Positions 1 through 8,659 of a DNA stretch of 64,000 nt are shown here, in pieces. The position numbers and the translations under genes were made by a program. The stretch's first letter is position 1; each line of letters opens with the position of its first letter. The stretch lies in contig CAMNSS010000001.1 of NCBI GenBank assembly GCA_946555345.1, positions 1-64,000 of the forward strand, written 5' to 3'. The stretch comes from an uncultured Eubacterium sp. (GTDB lineage Bacteria; Bacillota; Clostridia; Peptostreptococcales; Anaerovoracaceae). The notes beneath the pieces are model-generated. The model saw only the letters and a list, made by a program, of their open reading frames with translations, had not been told where the DNA came from and did no database searches.

Positions 1-167
1 TCTTCTTTGTCCGCATCCTGGTAAGCGGCAAGCTCCATAATGAACTGCGCCGCACCCGTTCCAGCGTTTTCCATCATCTGATAGTAGGACAATCCGGCCG
101 CATCCGCTCTTTGTTCAAGCAGCTTCATCTGCCCGCACGTCACAAAATGTTCCCCGATCCTTCTCAT
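1..167 (-). CDS. nnrE: NAD(P)H-hydrate epimerase (YjeF N-domain), N-terminal part only
   Basis: Only the first 55 codons are inside the window; the gene runs off the left edge. The visible protein begins MRRIGEHFVTCGQMKLLEQR and continues with a YYQMMENAG segment. This resembles the start of the YjeF N-terminal family (ThxQMKxLDxx...MENAG), which epimerises damaged NAD(P)H hydrates and in Firmicutes is often fused to the ADP-dependent dehydratase. An AAGGAG ribosome site lies 8 nt before the ATG at 167. Whether the dehydratase domain is present cannot be seen. The family call rests on this short N-terminus. Confidence 0.6.
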   Translation of the reverse strand, partial: MRRIGEHFVTCGQMKLLEQRADAAGLSYYQMMENAGTGAAQFIMELAAYQDADKE

Positions 168-203
168 ATTGCCGCTCCTTCTCCGTTAAGCAAGCATATG
201 CTT

Positions 204-1748
204 TCACGCCAGAACCGATAAGTCCAGGTGTTCATAACCTGATAAAAAGCCTTCCATAACAGATTCAATCGCTTCGTAGCCGCCATCTTCATCCGACGCC
301 ATATTCATCGGCAAAATCGGATCGTGCAGGGATTTGCGGAGCAAACACCATCCGTTTGGGAAATTGATTCTAACGCCCTCATAGTTAGGCTCCTCTAGAG
401 AAAGCTCTTCCGATTCCTCTGCAAATTCTTTTAGCTCTGCCAGCACCTTGTCCCCATAAGCGCCGAAATCATGACAGGTAACAGGGATTCTGATTTCCTT
501 TTCACTGGCAGGCTCTTGCAGATCTTCTATCACGCAATCCAATGTTTTTCCTTCCGCCTGGAGCTTAGCAGCCTTGATTGCAATCTTGACCGCTAAATAT
601 GCGCCGTCGTCGAGAAAATAATTTTCACGAAGCGCCGCATGACCGGAAGTCTCTATCGCAAGCTGGCAGTCAATGCCCTGCTGGTTCAGCTCCTTCGCCT
701 TATTGATGACGTTTTTATATCCCCGCTTAAAGCGCAAATGCTTCAAGCCCAGCTTGTCCTCTATGAAATGTGTCAACTGCTTGCTGGTGATACTGTCTGT
801 TACGACCGTCGTCTGCGGATGCTCCTCCGCTACCAATGCCGCCGCCATTGCAACGATGCCGTTTCTTGCAATTTCGCGCCCCCTGCCATCTACGGCCGCC
901 GACCGGTCTACATCCGTATCAAAGATGATCCCAAAATCTGCGCCTGTGGAAATCACCCGCATAGAAAGCGCATGCATCGCATCTGCATCCTCCGGGTTCG
1001 GCGCATGGTAAGGGAATGTCCCGTCCGGGTCGAGATACTGGCTGCCTTTCACATCAGCGCCTAAAGGCGCCAGCACCTTTCTCGCAAAAAATCCGCCGCT
1101 TCCATTTCCGGCATCGACGACGATCTTCATGCCATCCAGCGGTTTTTCACCGTTTCCCACACCGTCGGTAATTTTCTTTCGCAAGTGTTCGCAATAAAGC
1201 GACATTAAATCCTTCTCTTGGGCAGGATAGATTCTCTGTCCCAAACGATGGGTAAATCCTTCCATATTTTGGGGCTGTCCTAATTTCCTTGTGCCGGAGC
1301 CTTCATCCCCAGCATATCCCAAAATACAGGAAATGTCCGCTTTATCAAGACCGCCCGCTTCTGTGAAAAATTTGAATCCATTCCGATTGTAAGGCAAGTG
1401 GCTGGCGGTGATCATAATCGCACCATCGCAACGGAAATCAGGAAACAATGTCGCCATAAACATAGCGGGCGTCGAGGCCAAGCCACAGTCGTACGCCGTT
1501 ACGCCATAAGGCCCGAAACCATCCATCAGCCCATCCAGAAGACGTTTTCCTGAAATCCGCGGATCTCTTCCGATTGCGATCTTTAAGTCTTCCGGATTTT
1601 TTCCGCTCTGGTCACACAGCCAAATCAAAAATCCCCTGGCGATATCCTTTGCCTCATCCGGCGTCAAATTGGGCAATTCGCCCGGTACGCCCGTTAATGA
1701 TATGCCTCTGATATCGCTGCCATTTTGCAGTCTCTTATAGTCCTTCAT
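204..1748 (-). CDS. Phosphomannomutase/phosphoglucomutase family enzyme
   Basis: A 514-residue alpha-D-phosphohexomutase that interconverts hexose 1- and 6-phosphates in the cytoplasm. The phosphoserine loop is visible as TASHLPYNRNG near residue 114, the metal-binding loop as DTDVDR near residue 277, and the sugar-binding loop as ETSGHAALRENYF near residue 366. Length fits the family. The start has a GGAGATATCATC spacer pattern upstream. It sits 37 nt downstream of the nnrE start on the same strand. Whether it prefers mannose or glucose phosphate cannot be decided from sequence alone, so no symbol is given. Confidence 0.9.
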   Translation of the reverse strand: MKDYKRLQNGSDIRGISLTGVPGELPNLTPDEAKDIARGFLIWLCDQSGKNPEDLKIAIGRDPRISGKRLLDGLMDGFGPYGVTAYDCGLASTPAMFMATLFPDFRCDGAIMITASHLPYNRNGFKFFTEAGGLDKADISCILGYAGDEGSGTRKLGQPQNMEGFTHRLGQRIYPAQEKDLMSLYCEHLRKKITDGVGNGEKPLDGMKIVVDAGNGSGGFFARKVLAPLGADVKGSQYLDPDGTFPYHAPNPEDADAMHALSMRVISTGADFGIIFDTDVDRSAAVDGRGREIARNGIVAMAAALVAEEHPQTTVVTDSITSKQLTHFIEDKLGLKHLRFKRGYKNVINKAKELNQQGIDCQLAIETSGHAALRENYFLDDGAYLAVKIAIKAAKLQAEGKTLDCVIEDLQEPASEKEIRIPVTCHDFGAYGDKVLAELKEFAEESEELSLEEPNYEGVRINFPNGWCLLRKSLHDPILPMNMASDEDGGYEAIESVMEGFLSGYEHLDLSVLA

Positions 1749-1896
1749 GATGATATCTCCTGATTAAACTTGCCTGTTTATGGCGAACCCGCCGCTATAT
1801 CTTCCCAGCCTCCATTTATAGGAAGCCTGTAGCCTGCCGCATAGCGGCGGCTAACCGCTACAGGCTTCCCAGTCTTTTCCATGCATCCGCTTCCGC

Positions 1897-2604
1897 CTAT
1901 GCGCCAGCGTTTACCTGCGCCGCTTCCTGCTCCTCGTGTTCTTCCGCCGCCCCGCCAGCTTTTTCCTGGGACTCTTCCTCTGCCTCTGTGCCAGCGTTTG
2001 CCTGCGAAGCTTCCTGCTGTTCAGCCTCTTCCGCCGCCTCTCTGGTATCTGCATTTTTGCGAGACTCTTCCTGCGAACGGGCTTGTGCCTCCGCATCATC
2101 ACCTGCCTGAAAATCAGCTTCCCGCGCTCCGAAAGCTTCCGCCGTCTTTCCAGCATCGGCCTGTTCCTCAGCTTCACCCTGCGGCTTGTACTCCGGCTCC
2201 TTTGCTCCGCCAGCAGTCAAATCCGTCCCACGGTCTAAAGCCTTGCGTTCCCCAGCAGGTTCCGCACCTTTCGCAAGCGTCATTTCCTGCAATGCGCCTG
2301 CCTTTTCTGCGCCTGCCATGCTGATGAGCTTTCCGGCGCAGAAGACTAAAATCGCATAAACCAGGTAGCTGGTCGATCCTGTCAAAATATATTGGATGGA
2401 GTCCATCCACATATCCGAAAATGCCATCCCGTAAGATGCCAGGTAATTTTTGATGTAGATGATATTCACAATCACCATATACACAAAAATCACTGCGATC
2501 ACCGCTGAAATAACGTATAGCGTGTTAGGCAGCCACATAGCGCCGTTTGTCTTCACATTATTGTTCCCTGCACTATTTTTCACTGCCCTGTTCCCTTTAC
2601 TCAT
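1897..2604 (-). CDS. Membrane protein with repetitive Ala/Glu/Gln-rich tail
   Basis: Unrecognised 235-residue protein. After a basic N-terminus there are two hydrophobic helices (about residues 28-50 and 73-95), then a charged, low-complexity cytoplasmic-type tail from about residue 100 to the end. The tail holds a 29-residue repeat (AAEEAEQQEASQANAG... then AAEEHEEQEAAQVNAG), which equals an 87-nt degenerate direct repeat. An AAAGGA site precedes the ATG. The coding status rests on the membrane segments and ribosome site; the tail may be evolving by repeat expansion. No function is proposed. Confidence 0.6.
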   Translation of the reverse strand: MSKGNRAVKNSAGNNNVKTNGAMWLPNTLYVISAVIAVIFVYMVIVNIIYIKNYLASYGMAFSDMWMDSIQYILTGSTSYLVYAILVFCAGKLISMAGAEKAGALQEMTLAKGAEPAGERKALDRGTDLTAGGAKEPEYKPQGEAEEQADAGKTAEAFGAREADFQAGDDAEAQARSQEESRKNADTREAAEEAEQQEASQANAGTEAEEESQEKAGGAAEEHEEQEAAQVNAGA

Positions 2605-2792
2605 TCAAATAATTCCTTTCTTAACCAAAAATTGCAACAAACATAGAACATATTATCCATCCTGTCTGTGTTTTTTCTGTGTTCGAAAAGCTTGTAATTC
2701 ATGTAGTTTTATTGATGGTTTCACTTTATGCGCCTGCCGGATGAGCCACAACCGGTTCGTCCAGCCTGATTCACCCGTCCAGCTCGTCTCGT

Positions 2793-3722
2793 CTAGTTCA
2801 TCCTGCCTGCCTGCGCTTGTTCCTGCTCCTTCATGCCGTCAACGATTCCAGTAAGCGAACTTGCCAGACCGGCCATGCCCTGGATCTCTGCCGGAATGAT
2901 GATCTTCGTCGCCTTGCCATCGGCGGCCTTTTCAAATGCTTCCAGGCTTTTCAGCGTCAAAACCTCCTTGGTCGCATCGGCTTCGCCCAGCATCCTGATA
3001 CCGTCCGCAGTCGCGCGCTGTACCATGAGGATCGCTTCCGCTTCACCTTCTGCCGCCTTAATCGCCGCTTGCTTGGATGCTTCCGCTTCCAGGATTACCG
3101 CTTCCTTGTTACCTTCTGCGATAAGGATTGCAGACTTCTTTTCACCTTCTGCACGCAAAATGGCTTCTCTTCTTTCCCGTTCTGCCCGCATCTGCTTTTC
3201 CATAGCCATTTGTATGTCAGCCGGCGGATTAATATTCTTCACTTCTACACGGTTGATCTTGATTCCCCATGCATCGGTGGCTTCATCCAGCACGACGCGG
3301 ATTTTGCCATTGATATGCTCGCGGCTTGTCAGCGTCCCGTCAAGCTCCAGTTCGCCGATGATGTTACGAAGCGTGGTAGCCGTCAGGTTTTCGATCGCCG
3401 CCATCGGGTTTTCAACGCCGTAAGCATACAGCTTCGGGTCGGTGATCTGAAAATAGACGACCGTGTCGATCTCGATGGTAACGTTATCCTTCGTGATAAC
3501 GGGCTGCGGCGGGAAGTCAATGACGTGTTCCTTTAAGGAAACTTTTCTTGCAACCTTGTCGATCAATGGAACTTTAAAGTGCAGTCCCACCTGCCACGTC
3601 GCATAGTAAGCGCCCAGCCGTTCCAATACATAAGCATTGGCCTGCGGCACGATCCTGATGCTTGTCACGATCAATGCCAAAACGATAACAACTAACACGA
3701 TAACTGAAATAATGGATAGCAT
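2793..3722 (-). CDS. SPFH/Band 7 (stomatin/prohibitin-like) membrane protein
   Basis: A 309-residue SPFH-domain protein. One N-terminal membrane helix (residues 2-22) is followed by the Band 7 domain (RIVPQANAYVLERLGAY through the ITDPKLYAYGVENP region) and a long Ala/Glu-rich coiled-coil segment around residues 170-250. The family forms large membrane-associated oligomers that organise membrane microdomains or protease access. The neighbouring NfeD-type gene ends 2 nt upstream of its ATG, the classic SPFH-NfeD pairing, so the two products probably work together. The closest named relatives are QmcA/YbbK-type proteins. Confidence 0.9.
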   Translation of the reverse strand: MLSIISVIVLVVIVLALIVTSIRIVPQANAYVLERLGAYYATWQVGLHFKVPLIDKVARKVSLKEHVIDFPPQPVITKDNVTIEIDTVVYFQITDPKLYAYGVENPMAAIENLTATTLRNIIGELELDGTLTSREHINGKIRVVLDEATDAWGIKINRVEVKNINPPADIQMAMEKQMRAERERREAILRAEGEKKSAILIAEGNKEAVILEAEASKQAAIKAAEGEAEAILMVQRATADGIRMLGEADATKEVLTLKSLEAFEKAADGKATKIIIPAEIQGMAGLASSLTGIVDGMKEQEQAQAGRMN

Positions 3723-3723
3723 T

Positions 3724-4179
3724 TTACCCCTCCTCGTTTATTTCCTCTACCATAATGGTAACACCTTTTATGGATTTTATAATAACGATCGCTCCTTTTT
3801 CTATTTCGCCCGATGTGCAGGCCGCAGTCCAGATCTTGCCGTCAGCCCGCACCTGCCCGGGCCTGTACTGCGTGATCTTTTCTTCGACCATTCCCGTCTG
3901 CCCGATCAGCGCATCGACGTTCGTCCGCTCCGTCTTCGCATTCAGGCGTTTTTTTGCCAAAGGCCTCGTAATGCCAATCAGGATGGCGGAAAGCGCCAGA
4001 AACACGATCACCTGAACGATTAACGGCGCGCCCAGCATGGCGGCAATCGCTGCCCCCACAGCGCCTCCCGCAAACCAGATACTGATCAGCCCCAGCGAAA
4101 TCGCTTCTATCACAGCCAGAATCCCGGCTGCAAGAAACCATAGCGTTGCCAGGCTTACAGTCACTCCAAATATTGTCAT
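3724..4179 (-). CDS. NfeD family membrane protein
   Basis: A 151-residue short-form NfeD protein. Three to four hydrophobic helices fill residues 1-70. A soluble OB-fold-like domain follows (about residues 85-150), with the typical GQTGMVEEKI and GQVRADGKIWTA segments. It lacks the serine protease domain of long NfeD proteins. It is co-transcribed with and immediately upstream of the SPFH gene (2 nt apart). NfeD OB domains are thought to support SPFH assemblies; this role is inferred from pairing. Confidence 0.85.
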   Translation of the reverse strand: MTIFGVTVSLATLWFLAAGILAVIEAISLGLISIWFAGGAVGAAIAAMLGAPLIVQVIVFLALSAILIGITRPLAKKRLNAKTERTNVDALIGQTGMVEEKITQYRPGQVRADGKIWTAACTSGEIEKGAIVIIKSIKGVTIMVEEINEEG

Positions 4180-4200
4180 TGGACATCTCCTTTCCTTACA

Positions 4201-5310
4201 TTATTTTCTCCTGTTAAAGCTTCTTTCATGCCTCTGCACCATTTCCCGCATTTCTTCTTTCGTCAAAAGCCCTGATTTTTGCAGCGTTTCCAGGCTTTGC
4301 AGATATCTTGATTCACTGTCCAGGGAACGCTTCTGCATAGCAGGGGATTGATTGCCCGCCTGCTTATAGGCCTGGTTGATTCGCAAAATATCCCGCACAT
4401 GGTCATGCGCTTTGGCGCTATCCGCCGCAGGTTTTGACGGCGTTTTACGGCGGCGTTGCTGTTTGCTCTCTGTCCCGCCCGGGCTTCCCATGAACTGATC
4501 AGAAGGCTTCGCCTTCGCAGCCTTCTTCTTGATAATCACCCCAGCAAAAACGCTTAATGAAATCAGCACGAAAGCAATCGCCCCAATCGTATCGATAAGA
4601 TCCCTGGAATCACCGCCCCATTCATCGGAATATGTACTGCCCACGGTTCCAGCCATCACATCGCCATAACCATAATCATAAAACTCATCAGCAATCTCAC
4701 GCGCAGTATCAGCGGTTTTGCCTGCAATCGGCGTATGATCCGTATTGTAAAACACCAGCAGGTTATGGACCACAATATTTTCTGCACTAGCCATCTGGCA
4801 AGTAAGATAAACGGTATCCGCAAACGCATAGGCCGCTCCGCCATCATCCGGCGTAACATCACCCGTCACCTGCACGACCAGAAATCCATTCCATTCCCCA
4901 TTCCAAAAGCCTGCCTCGCCAACGGTAAAGCTCGTGACATCCGGCATGCTTCCATAGAAATTTTCGATCGCTGCCATGCCGTATTGCTCATAATAGAGCA
5001 TCGCCTCTTCTTCCGAATCGTTCAGGTAAAAATATTCCCCATCTGCGGTTTCATCCTGCATATAGCACAAATCGAAATGAAGCGCCGTTTCACCCGAAGC
5101 ATCATAGGCTTCGAGAATTTTCTCATAAGCCAGGCCGGAGCCATCCGTTTCACTGATCTCCTGAAAGCTCCATCCGTCCGGCAAATAGAGGCTGATGTCT
5201 CCATCCCGCCCATCATGGTAAGAGCCAGCGTATACCGATGCCCCTGTCCCTAGCATCAGAAGCATCACCGCAAGATATGCTGTAATTTTTTTCAAGATAC
5301 GTTTTTTCAC
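4201..5310 (-). CDS. Secreted/membrane-anchored protein of unknown function
   Basis: Unrecognised protein of 369 residues. A GTG start at 5310 is preferred because GGAGG lies 5 nt before it; the longer reading begins at a TTG that overlaps this site. A signal-peptide-like segment (ILKKITAYLAVMLLML...SVYA) leads into an acidic extracellular domain of about 210 residues. One membrane helix follows (about residues 239-261, with a KKK stop-transfer), then a basic cytoplasmic tail of about 100 residues with a QQRRRKT stretch and a C-terminal helical SHOCT-like end (LLTKEEMREMVQRHE). It precedes the NfeD/SPFH pair by 21 nt and may belong to the same operon. Confidence 0.65.
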   Translation of the reverse strand: MKKRILKKITAYLAVMLLMLGTGASVYAGSYHDGRDGDISLYLPDGWSFQEISETDGSGLAYEKILEAYDASGETALHFDLCYMQDETADGEYFYLNDSEEEAMLYYEQYGMAAIENFYGSMPDVTSFTVGEAGFWNGEWNGFLVVQVTGDVTPDDGGAAYAFADTVYLTCQMASAENIVVHNLLVFYNTDHTPIAGKTADTAREIADEFYDYGYGDVMAGTVGSTYSDEWGGDSRDLIDTIGAIAFVLISLSVFAGVIIKKKAAKAKPSDQFMGSPGGTESKQQRRRKTPSKPAADSAKAHDHVRDILRINQAYKQAGNQSPAMQKRSLDSESRYLQSLETLQKSGLLTKEEMREMVQRHERSFNRRK

Positions 5311-5358
5311 TTCTTCCTCCAAAATACCGAATTTGCCCGAAAAATCGAACCTGCATCC

Positions 5359-5850
5359 CTATTTTTCAGGCTGTACATTCACCAGGCTGTACCCCAACAG
5401 CTTTTCCAGCCTGTCCTGCTGCTCTTTCCGCCTCATATCGTAGCCATACTGATGGAAGTCAAGAACATCGGCATCCTTTACGATTTCTTCAAGGGGCGAG
5501 CCGATTTCCGATTTTTTGCTATGGTTTTTTACCGCTGCGGCAATCGCCTCGATTTCATGCGCAGAATACAGCCCGCTCTCCCAGAGCAACGCCCGTATCG
5601 GTTCATAGCCTGCCTCTGCATGCCCCGACTGCTTTCCCGTGATAATCCTGCCGTAATCATGGCAAGCGCAAGCAGCCGCCGCAAGTTCTGGGTCGGCATT
5701 GCGTGCCTCTGCAAGCAAGTATCCTATTTTCGCACAACTACTGATGTGGACTTTTTCCCAATCAATGGGATAATCCCTCTCTGAAACCAGCTTGTCATGT
5801 TTGTCGATCTCGGCAAGCAGTATGCTTTGAAGCGCAAGCAGCCTGTTCAT
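5359..5850 (-). CDS. HD-domain hydrolase
   Basis: A 163-residue metal-dependent HD-superfamily protein. The central HD dyad is visible as ACHDYGR near residue 63, with supporting histidines in VKNHSK and an aspartate in DADVLDF that complete the usual metal site. Such proteins act as phosphohydrolases on nucleotides or second messengers; the substrate is not evident. The ATG overlaps the stop of the upstream membrane-protein gene by four bases (ATGA), so translation is probably coupled. Confidence 0.75.
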   Translation of the reverse strand: MNRLLALQSILLAEIDKHDKLVSERDYPIDWEKVHISSCAKIGYLLAEARNADPELAAAACACHDYGRIITGKQSGHAEAGYEPIRALLWESGLYSAHEIEAIAAAVKNHSKKSEIGSPLEEIVKDADVLDFHQYGYDMRRKEQQDRLEKLLGYSLVNVQPEK

Positions 5851-6707
5851 ATTCCCCTTCTCCTGTCGATTCCTTTTAATACTGCAAATACTGCGATAAA
5901 AATCACAGCCAAAACTGCCCCGGCCAAGGCAACCGTCCCGAATCCCTCCGTGATCATGGAAAGCGCCATCTCCTCAGACGCCGATACGGATTCAGCGGAA
6001 AACAGCATTTTTTTCACCACGATAGACAGACCTCCATATATCGAAGCCGCTAAAGCAGTCACGATGCCGCACCACAAAAATCCGAATTTACTCTTCCAGT
6101 AAAGGGCGATCAAGGCTGCGCAAAGCAACACGCACGCAGCTAGCGAAACAGCCCTCGATCCGCCGCCCATCAGCCTTTGAACCAGTTCATCAGGCTGTGC
6201 GGCCCGCTCCGTTAGATCGCCGCTTATCGCCTCGTAACGCCCGATCTGTGCATTGAGTTTCGCCGTCAGATCCGGCGCTTCCGCCTGCATCGCCTGTTTC
6301 AGCAAATCGGCTTCCATAGCCGTAATTTCGTATTGCCCCGAAGCGTTGACTTCATCCACGCCCTGCGAAAAAGCAGCCATCAGTTCATCATAGGCGACCT
6401 CTTCATATGGCTCTCCATAAAGCTCCATCCTGATTGCGGACGTCAGGTAAGCGGTAAAAAAATCACGCATCGGATTGGTACGAAAAATAGCCTGCGTTAT
6501 TTCCCCATACTCTCCGCCCATATTCACGGTATTGTCCGCAAGCGCTTCATCTACGAGCTGTTCTATAATATTGGAATCGCGCATGGATTCCTTTAACGAC
6601 TCTTCCGACAGCGCTTTATCTACAGCAAAAAGCCCCATCGCTGATCCTTCCGCCGCCAGCAATGCAATGCACAGAACGATTGCGGCGATTACTTTGGCTG
6701 CTTTCAT
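5847..6707 (-). CDS. Membrane protein of unknown function
   Basis: Unrecognised 286-residue protein with one N-terminal hydrophobic segment (residues 5-27), a helical extracytoplasmic domain of about 150 residues, and three C-terminal membrane helices (about residues 182-205, 210-230 and 252-276). This one-plus-three pattern is common for uncharacterised Firmicute membrane proteins. A GGGGAAGGGAATT leader gives the ribosome site. Its stop overlaps the start of the HD-domain gene, forming a two-gene unit. Confidence 0.6.
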   Translation of the reverse strand: MKAAKVIAAIVLCIALLAAEGSAMGLFAVDKALSEESLKESMRDSNIIEQLVDEALADNTVNMGGEYGEITQAIFRTNPMRDFFTAYLTSAIRMELYGEPYEEVAYDELMAAFSQGVDEVNASGQYEITAMEADLLKQAMQAEAPDLTAKLNAQIGRYEAISGDLTERAAQPDELVQRLMGGGSRAVSLAACVLLCAALIALYWKSKFGFLWCGIVTALAASIYGGLSIVVKKMLFSAESVSASEEMALSMITEGFGTVALAGAVLAVIFIAVFAVLKGIDRRRGI

Positions 6708-7058
6708 AATTCCCTTCCCCTTTCAATGCCCAAAAAATCACATAAAATCTATTGCTCGGAATATACATCGCCAATTTACGATTGACTTTTTACTTGTAAG
6801 ATTTGTGAAAATATGCGATTAAGGAACGCAGGGTACAGCGCTTTTGCAACAAAGACTGCATCCTGATTCATTTCCATATTATTGTACCATCAATCGCCGC
6901 ATCTGTCTATCGCTCAGATGGTTCTTGCCAAGCAAGGCTTGCCCTTTCCTTTGCTTTTTTCAAACTTTCCAGGAGCATCCATGGACAGCCCAATGCCCAA
7001 ATCCTATCCTTTCCCGCTCTTTGCGCCCCGTTTTAACGTCCAGCCGTCCTTTGCACCC
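6708..7058. other. Intergenic stretch, 351 bp
   Basis: No gene is supported here. Upstream of the membrane-protein gene, on the minus strand, a possible weak promoter can be read (TTGGCG, 17 nt, TAGATT). The remainder is C/T-rich on the plus strand, and its short open frames have no ribosome site. Confidence 0.5.
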
Positions 7059-7538
7059 TCACGTTAATTCAAAAAGAGCAGCTTCATAATCCTTAACATA
7101 ATATTTTATGTTCTTTCTGCCCCTTTGCATGATCACGTGCCCTTCCGCCTCCAGCTTTTCTTTCTGCGCCGCCACACCGCCGGGATATTTCTCATTCAAA
7201 GCCCCATTGGCTTTTAACGTCCTCCAATAAGGCGTTTCATCATCCATGCGCTGATAGCTTGCCCATGCGGCAATCGAAATGAAAATTCCCGCCGTGATCG
7301 GTTCTGTAAAATCGGCATTGTTTTGTTTCGCAAAATATTCACGGATTTTTCCCACCGTAATCACTGCACCATACGGAATCCGCTTCATCACTTTATCGTA
7401 ATCGATCGGAGGGGCAAAATACATCTTGTCCCCGCCATACTTTTCAATGCTCTTTTTGTCCGTAATCGTTTGGATTTTTGGCATATCCTTGCAGTCATGC
7501 AACATTGCGTTAAAATCCTTTTTCTCTTCATTCGCCAT
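7059..7538 (-). CDS. MGMT-like (alkyltransferase-like) protein
   Basis: A 159-residue protein related to the DNA-binding domain of O6-methylguanine-DNA methyltransferase. Seen are the IPYGAVITVGKI wing-type motif near residue 62, a small-residue helix (AGIFISIAAWAS) at the position of the active-site helix, a PYWRTLKANGALN segment, and a C-terminal EAEGHVIMQRG strand. The usual PCHR active-site cysteine motif is absent. It may therefore be an alkyltransferase-like protein that binds but does not repair lesions. Start at 7538 was chosen because GGAGG lies 8 nt upstream; the longer ATG at 7562 has no such site. Confidence 0.7.
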   Translation of the reverse strand: MANEEKKDFNAMLHDCKDMPKIQTITDKKSIEKYGGDKMYFAPPIDYDKVMKRIPYGAVITVGKIREYFAKQNNADFTEPITAGIFISIAAWASYQRMDDETPYWRTLKANGALNEKYPGGVAAQKEKLEAEGHVIMQRGRKNIKYYVKDYEAALFELT

Positions 7539-7562
7539 AGTTCCTGCCTCCGCTCCTAGCAT

Positions 7563-7875
7563 AATCTATTTTTCCCATTCATGCAATGAGACAGTTTGAA
7601 GAAATGTGCTTCGGCGAATGAAGCCGCGGCATAAGTTTATAGATTTCCCTTCCGCATAATTTGCCAAAATGCGATAAACCGCATTATGCCTTTGCGCGTA
7701 AACCCATTTATGCCAGCTCATGCGCCCGCCGCACCGGGATTCCCTGAAATGCGCTGCGGCAGGCAAATACGCATCCATTCTACTTTTCTCGCACGAACTG
7801 CGCATGATATGCTATAATCTGTTGTACATCTTCACAATCCTAGCGTTCTTAATAAAAATAAAGGAGGACGAACAC
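7563..7875. other. Intergenic stretch with promoter for the ABM-fold gene
   Basis: No gene is supported. On the plus strand an extended -10 element (TGCTATAAT, core hexamer at 7813-7818) lies about 58 nt before the ATG at 7876, and AAAGGAGG lies about 8 nt before it. No clear -35 hexamer accompanies it, as is usual for extended -10 promoters. Confidence 0.45.
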
Positions 7876-8223
7876 ATGGCATTTTCAGAAATATGCATTT
7901 ATCAAGTCAAACCGCAAAAGGCGGAAGAATTTGAAACACTGATGCTGGAAGCGAAAGGTTTGTTGGAACAACAAAAAGGGCTTTCTTCGCTCCGCCTCAT
8001 CAAAAGAAACCACCGCATCGATATGGAACAGATCAAAGAGGGGCTTCCCCCGCGTGCAATCACCCGCATTGTAAAAAGCATCAAGTATGTGCTTTACTGG
8101 GAATTTGATACGAAAGAGAGCTACGGAATGGCACAAAAAAACCTTTACGACAGCTATTGGAAGCCAATCGAAAGGTGTTTGACCGTCCCGCATGACAAAT
8201 ATTTAGGGGAAGAAATATTTTAA
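7876..8223 (+). CDS. Small ABM-fold (dimeric alpha-beta barrel) protein
   Basis: A 115-residue protein starting MAFSEICIYQVKPQKAEEFE, the typical first strand and helix of the antibiotic-biosynthesis-monooxygenase/stress-response barrel fold (ferredoxin-like, usually a dimer). Related proteins oxidise quinols or degrade haem, but no catalytic residues can be assigned here. The start at 7876 follows an ideal AAAGGAGG site; an upstream in-frame extension lacks one. It is the only plus-strand gene in the first 8.4 kb. Confidence 0.6.
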   Translation: MAFSEICIYQVKPQKAEEFETLMLEAKGLLEQQKGLSSLRLIKRNHRIDMEQIKEGLPPRAITRIVKSIKYVLYWEFDTKESYGMAQKNLYDSYWKPIERCLTVPHDKYLGEEIF

Positions 8224-8369
8224 TGGCGAGATTATCGGGGAGCTGCCCGCATCGCAAGCATTCTCCGCAAAAGCCCGCTCCAAAGAGCATTGCGCTGTAG
8301 CAGGAGGGTTGCAAATCAAACCCAGGTTCTCTCCCGCTTCTTGTTTTTACAGAAAATGGAATAAATTTC

Positions 8370-8398
8370 TTGTTTATTTTTTCCAAAAATGCTATAGT
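8370..8398 (+). promoter_or_regulatory. Promoter of type I toxin mRNA
   Basis: A -35 TTGTTT (8370-8375), 17-nt spacer and -10 TATAGT (8393-8398) are visible. The predicted transcription start falls at about 8405, exactly the first base of the inverted-repeat arm GGTGCTGCC. Confidence 0.7.
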
Positions 8399-8490
8399 AT
8401 ATATGGTGCTGCCAGAGACACGGTAGGCGGTTAGCCACTTTCCGTTATTTTTGCAATTATGGTGAAAAACCCAAATCGCAAGGAAGGGAG

Positions 8491-8583
8491 GTGGATAAAA
8501 TTTCTACATATGAAGAGTTCACGATTATTCTTGGCGTTGCCATGCTGATCGTCGTAATCATAAATATGGAAAGAAAAAAGTAA
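8491..8583 (+). CDS. Type I toxin, small hydrophobic (holin-like) peptide
   Basis: A 30-codon ORF with an acidic N-terminal part (STYEEF), a single hydrophobic helix (TIILGVAMLIVVIIN) and a basic MERKK tail. This is the pattern of the short Firmicute type I toxins annotated as putative holin-like toxins, which insert in the membrane when over-expressed. The start is uncertain. GTG at 8491 has AAGGA 6 nt upstream, while a near-perfect GGGAGGTG would serve an ATT codon at 8500, the position where relatives begin with a Ser-Thr-Tyr-Glu-like N-terminus. It is preceded by an 86-nt leader and followed directly by a terminator hairpin. Confidence 0.75.
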   Translation: MDKISTYEEFTIILGVAMLIVVIINMERKK

Positions 8584-8612
8584 CCGCCCCATAGCAAAGT
8601 TCGGTTACTTTT
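8574..8612. terminator. Shared bidirectional terminator, locus 1
   Basis: A 9-bp perfect stem (AAGTAACCG at 8578-8586 with CGGTTACTT at 8602-8610) encloses a 15-nt loop. On the plus strand it is followed by four T; on the minus strand by six. It overlaps the toxin stop codon and can end both convergent transcripts. Confidence 0.85.
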
Positions 8613-8653
8613 GACCCATACTTGGCTAACCGTCTATCGGCAGCACCTTTTCT
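8574..8653 (-). ncRNA. Antisense antitoxin RNA, locus 1 (predicted)
   Basis: About 80 nt. It would start near 8650-8653 under the minus-strand promoter and end in the U6 tract of the shared terminator. It overlaps the 3' end of the toxin mRNA through the terminator stem-loop. Its first 25 nt match, rather than complement, the toxin mRNA 5' end. Prediction from promoter, terminator and convergent arrangement. Confidence 0.7.
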
Positions 8654-8659
8654 ATTTAT

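Larger units (their letters stand above)
8405..8647. repeat. Terminal inverted repeat of toxin-antitoxin locus 1
   Basis: The left arm is 8405-8437 and the right arm 8623-8647. The outer block GGTGCTGCC and the inner block TAGGCGGTTAGCCA (TAGACGGTTAGCCA in the other arm) are repeated in inverted orientation, separated by 10 nt in the left arm and 2 nt in the right. The left arm begins at the toxin transcription start and the right arm at the antitoxin transcription start, so the two RNAs have nearly the same 5' ends. Confidence 0.85.
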
